64,000 nt of DNA from Syntrophomonadaceae bacterium (GCA_012520725.1 JAAYNQ010000002.1:62001-126000); one strand, 5' to 3'. Positions 52,927-61,478 are shown, counted from the first letter of the stretch. The notes: generated from the letters alone by a model not told the origin. Numbers and translations are program-made.

Positions 52927-53366
52927 TCAAAGCCAAACACTCTTCCGATATATCCACCCCGGGATTGATACAGAGAAGCTTTGATCTTTATTTAAAAAAA
53001 GGCCTGTGGCTAAAACACCTGCAGTTTATGAAAAACACTTATCAAGAAAGATACCAAATTATGCTAAAAGCCATGCAAGCTCACCTGCCTAAGGAAATAA
53101 GCTACACTGAGCCGGGGGGAGGCCTGAGTTTCTGGTTAAGGTTGCCCGCCGGCAGTTCGGCCAACTATTTCTATACCTGCTGTCTGGAAAAGCAGGTCAT
53201 TATCAGTCCAGGCAGCCTATTCTCTGCTTCCGATGAACGGGACAGCGAATATTTCCGCTTGAGCTTTGCCGGACTCTATCCTGATGAGATAGAAAAGGGT
53301 ATTTTAGCCCTCAATGCTGCCTATCAAGAGCAGGATTCTCCACCTCTCTACTCCCCCCTGCTCTAA
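52923..53366 (+). pseudogene. C-terminal fragment of a MocR/PdxR-type aminotransferase-like regulator
   Basis: From [12 protein letters not shown] at 52923 on, the frame matches the last third of the fold type I aminotransferase domain: PGGGLSFWLRLP, KQVIISPGSLF, YFRLSFAGLYPDEIEKGI. The N-terminal GntR-type DNA-binding part and most of the aminotransferase domain, with the PLP lysine, are gone. The frame has no upstream start and runs into pdxS. A PdxR-type MocR regulator divergent from pdxST is a common arrangement, so this was probably pdxR. A free aminotransferase is an alternative. Confidence 0.75.
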
Positions 53367-53436
53367 ATTTAAGCAGGGACTGGCCCCAAGTTAACTTATA
53401 GGATAAAATTACTAAAAAAGGAGAGGGAGCCGGTAC

Positions 53437-53829
53437 ATGTTTCTTCATACTATTTCCTGGATATTATTTGTAGTTATGTTCTTATTGGCCCTGATATTGC
53501 TGGTTAAAGAAAAACCATGGGTTAAAAGAGAAAAATATCCGGAAGGATATTGGATGGGGGTAGGCCTGGGTACCGGAATCGGAATATGCATGCCCCTGGG
53601 TCTGTTATTAGGCTACTTGATGGAAAATATCCCCATAGGTGTGGCTCTGGGACCGGTCCTGGGTGCTGGACTGGGAAGTATTTTGGGCAGCAGATGGGAA
53701 AAGCAACATGGAGATCCCCAGCAGGATGAAGAGCAGCCAACACTGGGTAAGTGGCTAAAAAAAGGAGCCATATTAATCCTACTGCTGGGCATAATTATCA
53801 TTATACTGCTGTTTGCTACCAAAAAATAG
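53437..53829 (+). CDS. small membrane protein, function unknown
   Basis: A 130-residue protein with an N-terminal segment (ISWILFVVMFLLALILLV), a Gly-rich pair of helices in the middle (GVGLGTGIGICMPLGLLLG and GVALGPVLGAGLGSILG) and a C-terminal segment (ILILLLGIIIIILLF). The middle resembles glycine-zipper membrane helices. ATG 53437 follows AAGGAGAGGGAG. No family is recognised. It stands alone, and just behind its stop a short hydrophobic frame without start is seen. Confidence 0.7.
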   Translation: MFLHTISWILFVVMFLLALILLVKEKPWVKREKYPEGYWMGVGLGTGIGICMPLGLLLGYLMENIPIGVALGPVLGAGLGSILGSRWEKQHGDPQQDEEQPTLGKWLKKGAILILLLGIIIIILLFATKK

Positions 53830-54092
53830 GCATTATCCTTAGCCATTATTCTGCCCCTGGTGGGCATTATAGGAATTATTTTCCCATAAACCTGGGGAAA
53901 GTAAAGGATGTAAAATGCCTAGGCTAAAACCGTAAATCAGGATTCTTCTCCTAAGCCGGATCTTCTCATCAGCCGGTGCTGAATCTCTATCAACACTGAC
54001 TTCAAGTGGAATCCGGTATATTACGGTATTCTTGGCTTGGCAATTTTACATCCTGTCTATATTATTAACCCAAAAGCAAATATTATTCTTTT

Positions 54093-55220
54093 TTATTTCC
54101 GGCTATCTTTTCCCCCGTCCTCCAATATCTGCGGAACCGACAATCGCCGTTCCCCAATCAGGAGGTCTACCATCCGGCCATAGGTATTTATGCCTTCTTC
54201 CTGTCCATTAAACTGAAGATAAGCATCGTTCACCCGGGCTGACGTCCTGGCCATAGGCCCCTTATACTGCTGCCAATACTGGCTTATGGCGGCAAGATCC
54301 CTTCTAACCCCAGCTGCATATCCCAATTGCAAATCCTGGTATTGTTCATAATCCAATCTGGCCAGAGCATTCATAGCATTGATCAAAGCCAGCAGGCTAC
54401 CTGAATACTGATGGTATGGGTCCGGGTGCTGCCTGCAGCTAAGGTAGGCAATATAATTGGCTTCATCTTCCCGGGCAAATCCCTTCTGATGAGCCATTTC
54501 ATGAGCTACTGTAGCTGGAAAAAGCGGGGTAGGTATGCCCATATTGACATTTGCTTCAGCAGTAAAAGGAAAATAGATACCAGATAAAGCCAAATGGGAT
54601 AAGAGTTCAGACATAATTAAAGCTTTTGGTTTTGTATAATTACCGCCCAGTTCCTGGTAGGTTCCAGCCAGTTGAGCAAAACCCTCACCTGCCTTGCGCA
54701 AGACCTCTCTTTTATCCCCCATTACCACTCCCTCACTATCTTCTGGCAAAGCCATACGCAATTCATTGCTCTCCTGTATTAATTGCATACATAGGGATTC
54801 AAGTTCCTCAGCCCGTATATGGGTAGTATCCAAGCCCATCAGTTCCGCCAGCGGAAGCCGGTAATAATTAAATCCCCATAACAATAAAAACAAGAAGTAG
54901 CCCAAGCTGAAAACCGCTACAAGAAATAAGGCATCCTTTTTGAGCGCCGCTTTTAAAGCAAGGGTTCCTTTACTGATATTCAGGCCCTGCTTTATCAGCC
55001 CCCCAAGCAATCCCAGTACTGCCATTGATACCAATACCTCGGCCAGGGACAGGGGCAAGCACTGGCTTATATAGCCTAAAGCCCTGGCCAGTAGGTGATA
55101 TAGGCCTTGGGAATAGTGTTTTTCAATTAGATCCGGACTCATAGAGAAAAGCCGGGTTAAGGTTAATCCACCCGGCAACAAGGATAGTATCAGCATTTGC
55201 TTTTTGCTTATCTTCTTCAT
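54093..55220 (-). CDS. DUF3810 membrane protein with HExxH motif
   Basis: A 375-residue protein. Three or four hydrophobic segments lie in the first 140 residues. A soluble domain follows with VAHEMAHQKGFAREDEANYIAYL (the HEMAH zinc motif and downstream Glu, part near residue 250). This is the DUF3810 family, predicted membrane metallopeptidases of unknown substrate. The ATG at 55220 starts MKKISKKQML; an upstream in-frame start at 55259 is less likely. No obvious partner gene. Confidence 0.88.
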   Translation of the reverse strand: MKKISKKQMLILSLLPGGLTLTRLFSMSPDLIEKHYSQGLYHLLARALGYISQCLPLSLAEVLVSMAVLGLLGGLIKQGLNISKGTLALKAALKKDALFLVAVFSLGYFLFLLLWGFNYYRLPLAELMGLDTTHIRAEELESLCMQLIQESNELRMALPEDSEGVVMGDKREVLRKAGEGFAQLAGTYQELGGNYTKPKALIMSELLSHLALSGIYFPFTAEANVNMGIPTPLFPATVAHEMAHQKGFAREDEANYIAYLSCRQHPDPYHQYSGSLLALINAMNALARLDYEQYQDLQLGYAAGVRRDLAAISQYWQQYKGPMARTSARVNDAYLQFNGQEEGINTYGRMVDLLIGERRLSVPQILEDGGKDSRK

Positions 55221-55326
55221 TTTCCAATCCTGATAAAAACCTGGTCCCGTCCCAACCAAAGTTTATAGTTACTGCTTAAGGCTTTTCTACCAGCAATATC
55301 TCAAGCATAATTAATTTAAAACTGCA

Positions 55327-55923
55327 TCAAGCTGATTCAGATTTGTTTTTCTGATAATGATAAGGCTTGGCGGCCTTTTCCAATCCCTTTAACCACAAAG
55401 CTACCAGTTGGGGGCCATTAATCAGCATAATATTAAGGCCTTCGGCATATTTTCTGGCATGTACGGTAAAATCGCTGGTGGTTACTACATATCCCCCTTT
55501 AGCTTGCTGCCGGTTCATTTGAGAGTGAATAATAGCTATCGGTTCATATGGAACCAGGTGGTCGGGAGCGTAGCATTTAACCTGACCCAAATACTTCCCG
55601 TTCTGCTGGTTATGTTCAATATCAACCCCATAATCTCCACTACCTCCAGTAACAAAAGCCTGACCACCATAATAGTTCACCATCACCCGGGCTACAAAAT
55701 TTTCAAATTCCAGGGGGTTTTCCTTCTTCCCCTCTTGCCGGCCCTCTCCCTGCTTAAAGCGCTCATAAAGCCCTACCGCCATGGTTTGATACATATCCTG
55801 GCTGCATTGCAGGATATCCAATCTGACTTTTCTTAATTGCCGGTATTCCTGGCGGCATTTTATCAGAAAATACAGTGTAATTGCTATTGCTATCAACAGC
55901 AATGCAGTTAAACTAAGATTCAT
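55327..55923 (-). CDS. membrane-anchored Mrr-type restriction endonuclease-like protein
   Basis: A 198-residue protein. The first 20 residues form a transmembrane helix (LSLTALLLIAIAITLYFLI), then a short coiled linker, then a restriction endonuclease-like fold at about 85-190: ENFVARVMVNYYGG, GSGDYGVDIEH and LGQVKCY, which give the PD-(D/E)xK residues Asp, Gln and Lys. The usual Mrr domain degrades modified DNA; membrane tethering is known in related proteins such as those linked to DNA uptake or phage defence. ATG 55923 has AGGGGTGG upstream. No methylase is nearby. Confidence 0.82.
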   Translation of the reverse strand: MNLSLTALLLIAIAITLYFLIKCRQEYRQLRKVRLDILQCSQDMYQTMAVGLYERFKQGEGRQEGKKENPLEFENFVARVMVNYYGGQAFVTGGSGDYGVDIEHNQQNGKYLGQVKCYAPDHLVPYEPIAIIHSQMNRQQAKGGYVVTTSDFTVHARKYAEGLNIMLINGPQLVALWLKGLEKAAKPYHYQKNKSESA

Positions 55924-56198
55924 AACTGTATCCACCCCTAATCATAAATCTACCTATAATATTTGCATTTGCAGGCATATTAACCGTATTTATGATAGAG
56001 ACGGATACATTTAAATCATTACTGATATACTGACCATTGAGAAGCATTCCCAGGGTCAATACCTGCGCCGAAAATAATTGATCCCGATTTATCCACTTTT
56101 ATTATGGTCAAATATTTGTTAGGGGGCATCAAATACAGCCCGTTTCCCGCCCAGCACAAGTTTTCATACTATCCGGGGTAGGCTGATCAGGAGGCTGG

Positions 56199-56591
56199 TT
56201 AAGACAACAACCTGAATTCGGTAGTGACCACCGCCAGCAATTTGCGTTCTTCATTGTAAAAGTCAATTTGCCAGACAGCAGCGGTCCTTCCCCTGCTTCT
56301 GGCTTTGGCCTCAGCCCGGACCGTCTCCCCTTCATTTACTGCCCGCAGATAATTGACGGACATGCTTACTGCTACCATGGCTTGACCGGGATAAGTGGCC
56401 ACCATTCCTGCTGTAACCGTAGTACTTGAAATAGCTGGGATTACTCCTGCATGCAGGTGATTCCCCTGGCTCAAGTGCCGCTTTTCAACCAGCAATTCAC
56501 CCACTGCCCATCCCTTTTCCAACTCCACAATCTTGATTCCAATATCATCCTGAAAAGTACCTGCTGCGCTTTGATTAATTTTCTCCAGCAT
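56199..56591 (-). CDS. PaaI-type hotdog thioesterase
   Basis: A 130-residue single hotdog domain with GNHLHAGVIPAISSTTVTAGM (part, about residues 46-66) and VSMSVNYLRAVNEGE. The family hydrolyses acyl- or aryl-CoA thioesters. The usual catalytic Asp/Glu after HGG is replaced in this region (HAGVIPAI), so activity is uncertain. ATG 56591 follows AGGAGG by 7 nt. It is divergent from the RuBisCO-like cluster, with 480 bases between. Confidence 0.87.
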   Translation of the reverse strand: MLEKINQSAAGTFQDDIGIKIVELEKGWAVGELLVEKRHLSQGNHLHAGVIPAISSTTVTAGMVATYPGQAMVAVSMSVNYLRAVNEGETVRAEAKARSRGRTAAVWQIDFYNEERKLLAVVTTEFRLLS

Positions 56592-56671
56592 GTTCAATCC
56601 TCCTACTTACAGAAAGCTCCCAACCGGGGCCTCATTATTTCATTTATAAATTATACTCCAAAGGGAGCATT

Positions 56672-56699
56672 TTGACTTGACCATCCCCTTATTTATAGT
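56672..56699 (+). promoter_or_regulatory. probable sigma-A promoter of the RuBisCO-like cluster
   Basis: TTGACT (56672-56677) and TATAGT (56694-56699) are 16 bases apart on the plus strand. It would start transcription near 56706, giving a leader of about 365 nt before the RuBisCO-like gene. Confidence 0.55.
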
Positions 56700-56705
56700 A
56701 TATAT

Positions 56706-57072
56706 CGCTCTATTGGATACCTAAATATACAGGAGCCCCACTAAAATATCTATTGGGTTTCAGGTATAAGTAGCCTGATTAGTAAAATAATAATCTTGAT
56801 GTCCCATTGCTGGAGGATATTAATTTTATCTATGAGGGAAAAGCCATTTTTTATATCATTAAATCTCACAAGACGGGTAATGCGAGGTAAAATAGAGTTA
56901 TAAACTGCGTTTTATTCTACCATATGCCGTCTAATAATAGCTTTCCATATTAACCCAGTAATATTAATTATCCTATCGGAATATCGAAGGTTCCTCCCCA
57001 GGGAGCAGCAGAAAGGATGATTATTATGGATGTCTAAATCCTAATAAAACGAAATACAAAGGAGGTATTGTA
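56706..57072 (+). promoter_or_regulatory. long 5' leader of the RuBisCO-like cluster
   Basis: No open frame. Visible hairpins are TCAGG-TATAAGTAG-CCTGA near 56759-56777, an imperfect 10-bp stem beginning GGTAAAATAG near 56887 and ending TTATTCTACC near 56922, and CTCCC-CA-GGGAG near 56994-57005. None matches a T-box, SAM or other riboswitch consensus that I can recognise. It ends at AAAGGAGGTATTG before the TTG start. Confidence 0.35.
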
Positions 57073-58389
57073 TTGTCAGAACTAGACATGTTGGTAATTC
57101 CGGAACAGGTCGAAGCCGAGGGTGGTTATGCCATTGCTACTTATTTTATTGAGACTGCTGTTAACACTGACATTGTAAAAAAGATAGCTTCCATTGGAAT
57201 AGAACAGACTACCGGAACCTGGGTAGCGGTTCCCGAAGAAACCCCTGAAGTTCGAGCCAAGCATGTGGCCAGAGTGGTAGGGATTTATGAAGTTCCAGCC
57301 CATGAGTTTGAAGTTCCGCCAGAGCAAAAAACCCGCCGCTTTGTGTTTCAACTGGCTTTCCCAGTAATTAACTTTGGAGCTCAGATCCCCATGATGCTAA
57401 GTACTATTATCGGCAACATTTCCATGGCCGGAAGGCTCAAGCTGCTGGATATCAAATTCCCCAAAGAATATATGGATGGGTTTTTGGGCCCCAAATTCGG
57501 GGTGGAAGGTATACGTGATTTGTTAGGGGTTTATGATCGTCCTCTCTTGAACAATATGGTTAAACCTTGCACCGGCTATACTCCGGAGGTGGGCTGCAAG
57601 CTATTCTCCCTGGCCATTGAAGGGGGAGTGGATATAGTAAAAGACGATGAATTGATTGCTGATCCTCCTTTCTGCCCCCGGGAGGAAAGAATCAAACTGT
57701 ATATGCAGGCCATAAAGCAGCATTACGAGGCAACCGGCCACAAAGTACTCTATTGTCCCAACATTACCGATTCAGCGGCTAAATTGATGGATAATGCCAA
57801 ACGAGCTATTGATGCCGGTGCCAACGCTCTTTTAATAAACTACTTAACTGTGGGTATATCTAATTTGCAAGCCCTGGCCGAAAGTCCCGATATTAATGTA
57901 CCTATCATGGCCCACCTGGATTTTGCCGGAACCATGTACGAATCCCCCATATCCGGTATGAGTTCACATCTTATTCTAGGCAAACTGGTTCGCCTGGCCG
58001 GAGCCGATATGGTAGTATACCCCAGTCCTTTTGGTAAATTCCCTCTTTTAAGAGAACGCTATCTGCAAATAGCTCATCATTTGAGCAGCCCCTGGTGTCA
58101 CATTAAACGAGTACTTCCCATGCCCGGCGGGGGTGTAATGCATAATTGCGTTCATGCCATTATTCGCGACCTGGGCATCGACAGCATATTAGGAGTTGGA
58201 GGTGCCATTCACGGGCATCCCATGGGACCGGTGGCTGGAGCCAGGTCCATGCGCTACGTAATAGACGCAGCAGTAAAAGGGATCTCCTTCCAGCAAGCTG
58301 CTGAAGAAAATCCTGAAGTGAGAGCAGCCTATGATGCCTGGGGAGTAATGGAAGAAGAGGAAAGCATGCTTTTTGAAATTAAAGGTTAA
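57073..58389 (+). CDS. RuBisCO-like protein (form IV), function unknown
   Basis: A 438-residue RuBisCO large-subunit fold. Conserved residues (spinach numbers): Glu44 (E60), Thr49-Trp50 (T65-W66), Asn115 (N123), Lys164 (K175), the IVKDDE motif with Lys190, Asp192, Glu193 (K201, D203, E204), His281 (H294) and Lys322 (K334). Changed: Cys166 (K177), Leu282 (R295), Val315 (H327), Gly352 (S379) and Ala (G404). It therefore keeps the carbamate/metal centre for enolisation but not carboxylation. Form IV proteins enolise or isomerise phosphosugar-like ketones. Start TTG 57073 with AGGAGG. First gene of the Tm-1/ComB cluster; the neighbours make MtnW a poor fit. Confidence 0.9.
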   Translation: MSELDMLVIPEQVEAEGGYAIATYFIETAVNTDIVKKIASIGIEQTTGTWVAVPEETPEVRAKHVARVVGIYEVPAHEFEVPPEQKTRRFVFQLAFPVINFGAQIPMMLSTIIGNISMAGRLKLLDIKFPKEYMDGFLGPKFGVEGIRDLLGVYDRPLLNNMVKPCTGYTPEVGCKLFSLAIEGGVDIVKDDELIADPPFCPREERIKLYMQAIKQHYEATGHKVLYCPNITDSAAKLMDNAKRAIDAGANALLINYLTVGISNLQALAESPDINVPIMAHLDFAGTMYESPISGMSSHLILGKLVRLAGADMVVYPSPFGKFPLLRERYLQIAHHLSSPWCHIKRVLPMPGGGVMHNCVHAIIRDLGIDSILGVGGAIHGHPMGPVAGARSMRYVIDAAVKGISFQQAAEENPEVRAAYDAWGVMEEEESMLFEIKG

Positions 58390-58408
58390 AGATTAAGGAG
58401 GTTTTACC

Positions 58409-59254
58409 ATGGCTAAACACTACACACGGGAAGAAGTATTGACCAGGCTTAAAAACAGTATTGGGGCGGGAAAGCCCATTATAATCGCCGGAGCTGGTAC
58501 CGGTATTTCGGGTAAATTCGCTGAGCAAGGCGGAGTTGACTTAATTGGAGTATACAATTCCGGTCTGTATCGCATGGATGGTAAAGGCTCTCTGGCTGGT
58601 CTGATGCCATACGGAGATGCCAATCAGATTGTCATCGACCTGGCTAACCGGGTTTTCCCGGTGATCAAAGAAACCCCTATGATAGCTGGTATATGTGGAA
58701 CCGATCCCACCCGGGAAATGGCTCCCTATTTAAAGACCCTGATAAACCTGGGTTTTTCCGCAGTTATGAACTTCCCCACCGTAGGCCTTATTGACGGCAG
58801 ATTCCGGCAGGAACTGGAGGATACCGGAATGGGTTACGGAGTGGAAATCGAAACCCTAAAAATTGCCAAATCACTGGGTATGTTTACTTTGGGTTATGCC
58901 TTTAATGTGGAAGAAGCCAGACTGGTGGGGCAAGCCCAATTGGATGTACTGATTTGCCACATGGGTCTTACCGCCGGCGGATCCATAGGTTCCAAATATG
59001 CCGAGGATAAACTGACCCTGGAAAAGTCAGCTGATTTGATCAATGAAATGACAGCCGCAGCCCGGGAAGGATATAAAGATATAATGATCTTCTCCCATGG
59101 TGGTCCCATAGCTTATCCGGAAGATACCCGCTATATTTATGAAAAAACTGAATCGGTAGGATTTTTGGGCGCTTCCAGTATTGAACGTATACCTATAGAA
59201 GTCCCCCTTAAGGAAGCCTGCCAGCAATTCAAGAACATCCCCTTGAAAAAATAA
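58409..59254 (+). CDS. PF09370-type TIM barrel (Tm-1 C-domain-like), copy A
   Basis: A 281-residue TIM barrel of the phosphoenolpyruvate mutase/hydrolase-like family found as the C-terminal domain of the tomato Tm-1 protein and as a separate bacterial gene. Motifs: IIAGAGTGISGKFAEQGG (about 26-43), YNSGLYRMDGKGSL, AGICGTDPTREM (about 93), NFPTVGLIDGRFR (about 121) and CHMGLTAGGSIG. An acid-type phospho-substrate is likely; reaction unknown. ATG 58409 has AAGGAGG 7 nt upstream, 19 bases behind the RuBisCO-like gene, clearly co-transcribed. Confidence 0.88.
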   Translation: MAKHYTREEVLTRLKNSIGAGKPIIIAGAGTGISGKFAEQGGVDLIGVYNSGLYRMDGKGSLAGLMPYGDANQIVIDLANRVFPVIKETPMIAGICGTDPTREMAPYLKTLINLGFSAVMNFPTVGLIDGRFRQELEDTGMGYGVEIETLKIAKSLGMFTLGYAFNVEEARLVGQAQLDVLICHMGLTAGGSIGSKYAEDKLTLEKSADLINEMTAAAREGYKDIMIFSHGGPIAYPEDTRYIYEKTESVGFLGASSIERIPIEVPLKEACQQFKNIPLKK

Positions 59255-59267
59255 GGGGGTTTAATAG

Positions 59268-59295
59268 GGGCCTGCTTCTTTTCAGGGGCAGGCCC
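59268..59295 (+). terminator. hairpin inside the cluster, weak terminator or processing site
   Basis: GGGCCTGC (59268-59275) pairs perfectly with GCAGGCCC (59288-59295) around a 12-base loop in the 87-base gap before the ComB-like gene. Only TTTTC follows 9 bases later, so it may attenuate rather than end transcription. Confidence 0.4.
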
Positions 59296-59341
59296 AGGCA
59301 AGTTTTCAAACAGAATCAAAATCCTGATAATGGGGGCTATT

Positions 59342-60094
59342 ATGCGAGCAATTGAAGTGGATGTGGCAGTTACTCCGGATGCCTTCCTGGCAGAATGGAA
59401 AAACAGGGTGGTTATGGTTATCGATGTACTCAGAGCCAGCTCTACCATAGTAACTTTGCTGGAACATGGATGCAAAGCTGTATATATACTAAGGGAAGAA
59501 AAAGAAGCCCTGAAACTGCATAAAAAAACCGGTATGATTCTAAGCGGTGAACGTGACGGGTTAAAACTACCCGGTTTTGCCATGGGCAATTCCCCTTGCG
59601 AAGTCTTGGAAGATAAGTCCAGAGTAAAAGACCAGGGTGTAATCCTTACCACTACCAATGGAACCCGAGTGATAGAAGCACTGGCTGATAGCCGGATTCT
59701 ATTGGCCGCTGCCTTATTAAATGCCCGATCCTGTGCTCAGACCGCACTGGACTTGGCCCGGAAACAGGATAGTGGACTGGCTCTGGTCTGTGCAGGTGAG
59801 AAAGGTCAATTCGTTCTGGATGATGCCTTTTGTGCCGGACATATTGTAAAGGAGATAATTAGTCTGGCCCATCAGCAAAACCTCCCCTTGCAATTAAATC
59901 CCACTAGCGAAGCGCTAATACAATTGTCCCAAAAATATGCTGACAGTCTCTCAGCTTTTAAAGACTCCTGGAGTGGCCAGAGATTGCTGGAAATTGACCG
60001 GCAGGATGATCTGGAATTCTGTTGCCAGGTTAACATTTATGAAACGGTCCCGGTGTTGGACCGAAACGGAAAGAAACACTTTACCCCTATGTGA
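59342..60094 (+). CDS. ComB-family 2-phosphosulfolactate phosphatase-like protein
   Basis: About 250 residues of the ComB family: VIDVLRASSTIVTLLEHG (about 24-41), LSGERDGLKLPGFAMGNSP (about 63-80), LTTTNGTRVIEAL and CAGEKGQFVLDDAFCAG (about 155-171). ComB dephosphorylates 2-phosphosulfolactate in coenzyme M synthesis; in bacteria without coenzyme M the substrate is open. Here a related 2-phospho acid or phospho-ketone is plausible. ATG 59342 with GGGGGC is preferred over ATG 59330, which overlaps that site. In the middle of the RuBisCO-like cluster. Confidence 0.87.
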   Translation: MRAIEVDVAVTPDAFLAEWKNRVVMVIDVLRASSTIVTLLEHGCKAVYILREEKEALKLHKKTGMILSGERDGLKLPGFAMGNSPCEVLEDKSRVKDQGVILTTTNGTRVIEALADSRILLAAALLNARSCAQTALDLARKQDSGLALVCAGEKGQFVLDDAFCAGHIVKEIISLAHQQNLPLQLNPTSEALIQLSQKYADSLSAFKDSWSGQRLLEIDRQDDLEFCCQVNIYETVPVLDRNGKKHFTPM

Positions 60095-60116
60095 ATAATA
60101 AAGGAGGGTGTTAATT

Positions 60117-61460
60117 ATGGCCAATCAACCTCAGATTCTAGTGGCAGGTATTTTGGATACCAAAGGTGATGAAATAAAGTTTCTGGCGGAGCGAGTAAAA
60201 GCGGCTGGTGGCAAGGCCACTATTTTGGAACTAAGCGTAGGCCATGAAGTTGGCTGGGCTGACATCAGTGTGAGCCAGGTAGTAGCCAGGATGGGAAAAA
60301 GCAAGGAAGACATTTTTGCTCTGGATAGAGGCCAGGCTTCAGATTTGATAGCTGCCGGGGCTATCAAACTGGCAGATGAGTTACTTAATGCCGGCCAATT
60401 GGATGGAATAATCGCCTATGGCGGTTCCATGGGAGCCAGCATCGCTACCCGGATCATGCAGTCCCTGCCCATTGGGATACCTAAATTCATGCTTACCACC
60501 ATGGCCTCGGGAGACGTTTCCCCTTATGTAGGTACCCGGGATATATGCATGATGTACCCCATTGCAGAAGCGGGCTTAAACAAGGTTACCCGGCAGGTGC
60601 TGAATAATGCAGCAGCAGCCATAGTAGGCATGGCTTCTGCCCCCCCCATGGAAAATATTGAGGAAAAACCGCTGATAGGTTGTATGATGTTCGGTGTTAC
60701 TACCCCCTGTGTTTTGAAAGCCTCTGCCTACATGGAAGATAAAGGATATGACGTGATTATCAACCACGCGGTGGGCAGTGGGGGCAGATCCTTGGAGGAA
60801 TTGATCCGGGATGGATTTATCGCCGGAGTCCTGGATATTACTACTCATGAAATAGGAGATGAAATGCTGGGCGGGGTGCTGGGAGCCGGAGAAGACCGGA
60901 TGACCGCAGCCGGTGATATGGGTATACCCCAGGTAGTGGCCCCAGGAGGATTGGATCTGATCAATTTTGGCCCCCGGGATACGGTCCCGGAAAAGTTCAT
61001 CCAGGAAACCGACCAACCAGGCCGTGGTTTGTATATACACAATCCTACCGTAACCTGTGTTGGGGTATCGTTGGAAGAGATCTATCGTATCGGTGAACAC
61101 ATGGCAGCCAAATTAAATAAGGCCCAGGGACCCAGTGTACTCTGTGTGCCCATGCGCGGCTGGGGAGCCTGTGATTTGCCTGAGCCAGATATAGAGCTGG
61201 GCTGGGCCGGTCCTGGAGCTGGTCCGGTATGGGTGGCCGACCCTGATCATCCCCAGTGGTCTTTAAGGTCGGTTCGCTATGTGGAGGCCCTGCGCCAGAG
61301 CATAGATAAAAACAAAGAAAACCTGGAGGTCATACTGGTTGACAGGCATATGAACCAACCCGAATTTGCCGTTCTTATGGCTGAACTCTTGACCGAAATG
61401 CTGGAAGGCCGGTGGACAAAAGGTAGTCATAGCGACCGTCCCGATATTATCCCCTTTTAA
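60117..61460 (+). CDS. UPF0261 (Tm-1 N-domain-like) ATP-binding protein
   Basis: A 447-residue UPF0261/PF06792 protein: LVAGILDTKGDEIKFLAERV (about 8-27), GLDGIIAYGGSMGAS-type IIAYGGSMGASIATR (about 95), TTMASGDVSPYVGTRD and ITTHEIGDEMLGGVLGAG (about 240). The same domain forms the N-terminal half of the plant Tm-1 virus-resistance protein and binds ATP. Bacterial function is unknown. ATG 60117 with AAGGAGG; GTG 60108 overlaps it. The TIM-barrel partner gene follows 18 bases later, matching the fused order in Tm-1. Confidence 0.9.
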   Translation: MANQPQILVAGILDTKGDEIKFLAERVKAAGGKATILELSVGHEVGWADISVSQVVARMGKSKEDIFALDRGQASDLIAAGAIKLADELLNAGQLDGIIAYGGSMGASIATRIMQSLPIGIPKFMLTTMASGDVSPYVGTRDICMMYPIAEAGLNKVTRQVLNNAAAAIVGMASAPPMENIEEKPLIGCMMFGVTTPCVLKASAYMEDKGYDVIINHAVGSGGRSLEELIRDGFIAGVLDITTHEIGDEMLGGVLGAGEDRMTAAGDMGIPQVVAPGGLDLINFGPRDTVPEKFIQETDQPGRGLYIHNPTVTCVGVSLEEIYRIGEHMAAKLNKAQGPSVLCVPMRGWGACDLPEPDIELGWAGPGAGPVWVADPDHPQWSLRSVRYVEALRQSIDKNKENLEVILVDRHMNQPEFAVLMAELLTEMLEGRWTKGSHSDRPDIIPF

Positions 61461-61478
61461 CACATGGAGGTGGAGCGA

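Noticed and set aside
53830-53890. Hydrophobic frame just after the 53437 membrane protein, possible frameshifted extension
   Set aside because: A stop precedes it in frame, it has no start or ribosome site, and it is under 20 codons.
57073-58389. True CO2-fixing RuBisCO
   Set aside because: Positions equivalent to K177, R295, H327, S379 and G404 are changed; no phosphoribulokinase is in the window.
57073-58389. MtnW (diketo-methylthiopentyl-P enolase) of methionine salvage
   Set aside because: No mtnX, mtnB, mtnC or mtnD lies beside it, and the mtnA/mtnP operon is 32 kb away with an aldolase instead. Not fully excluded without a tree.
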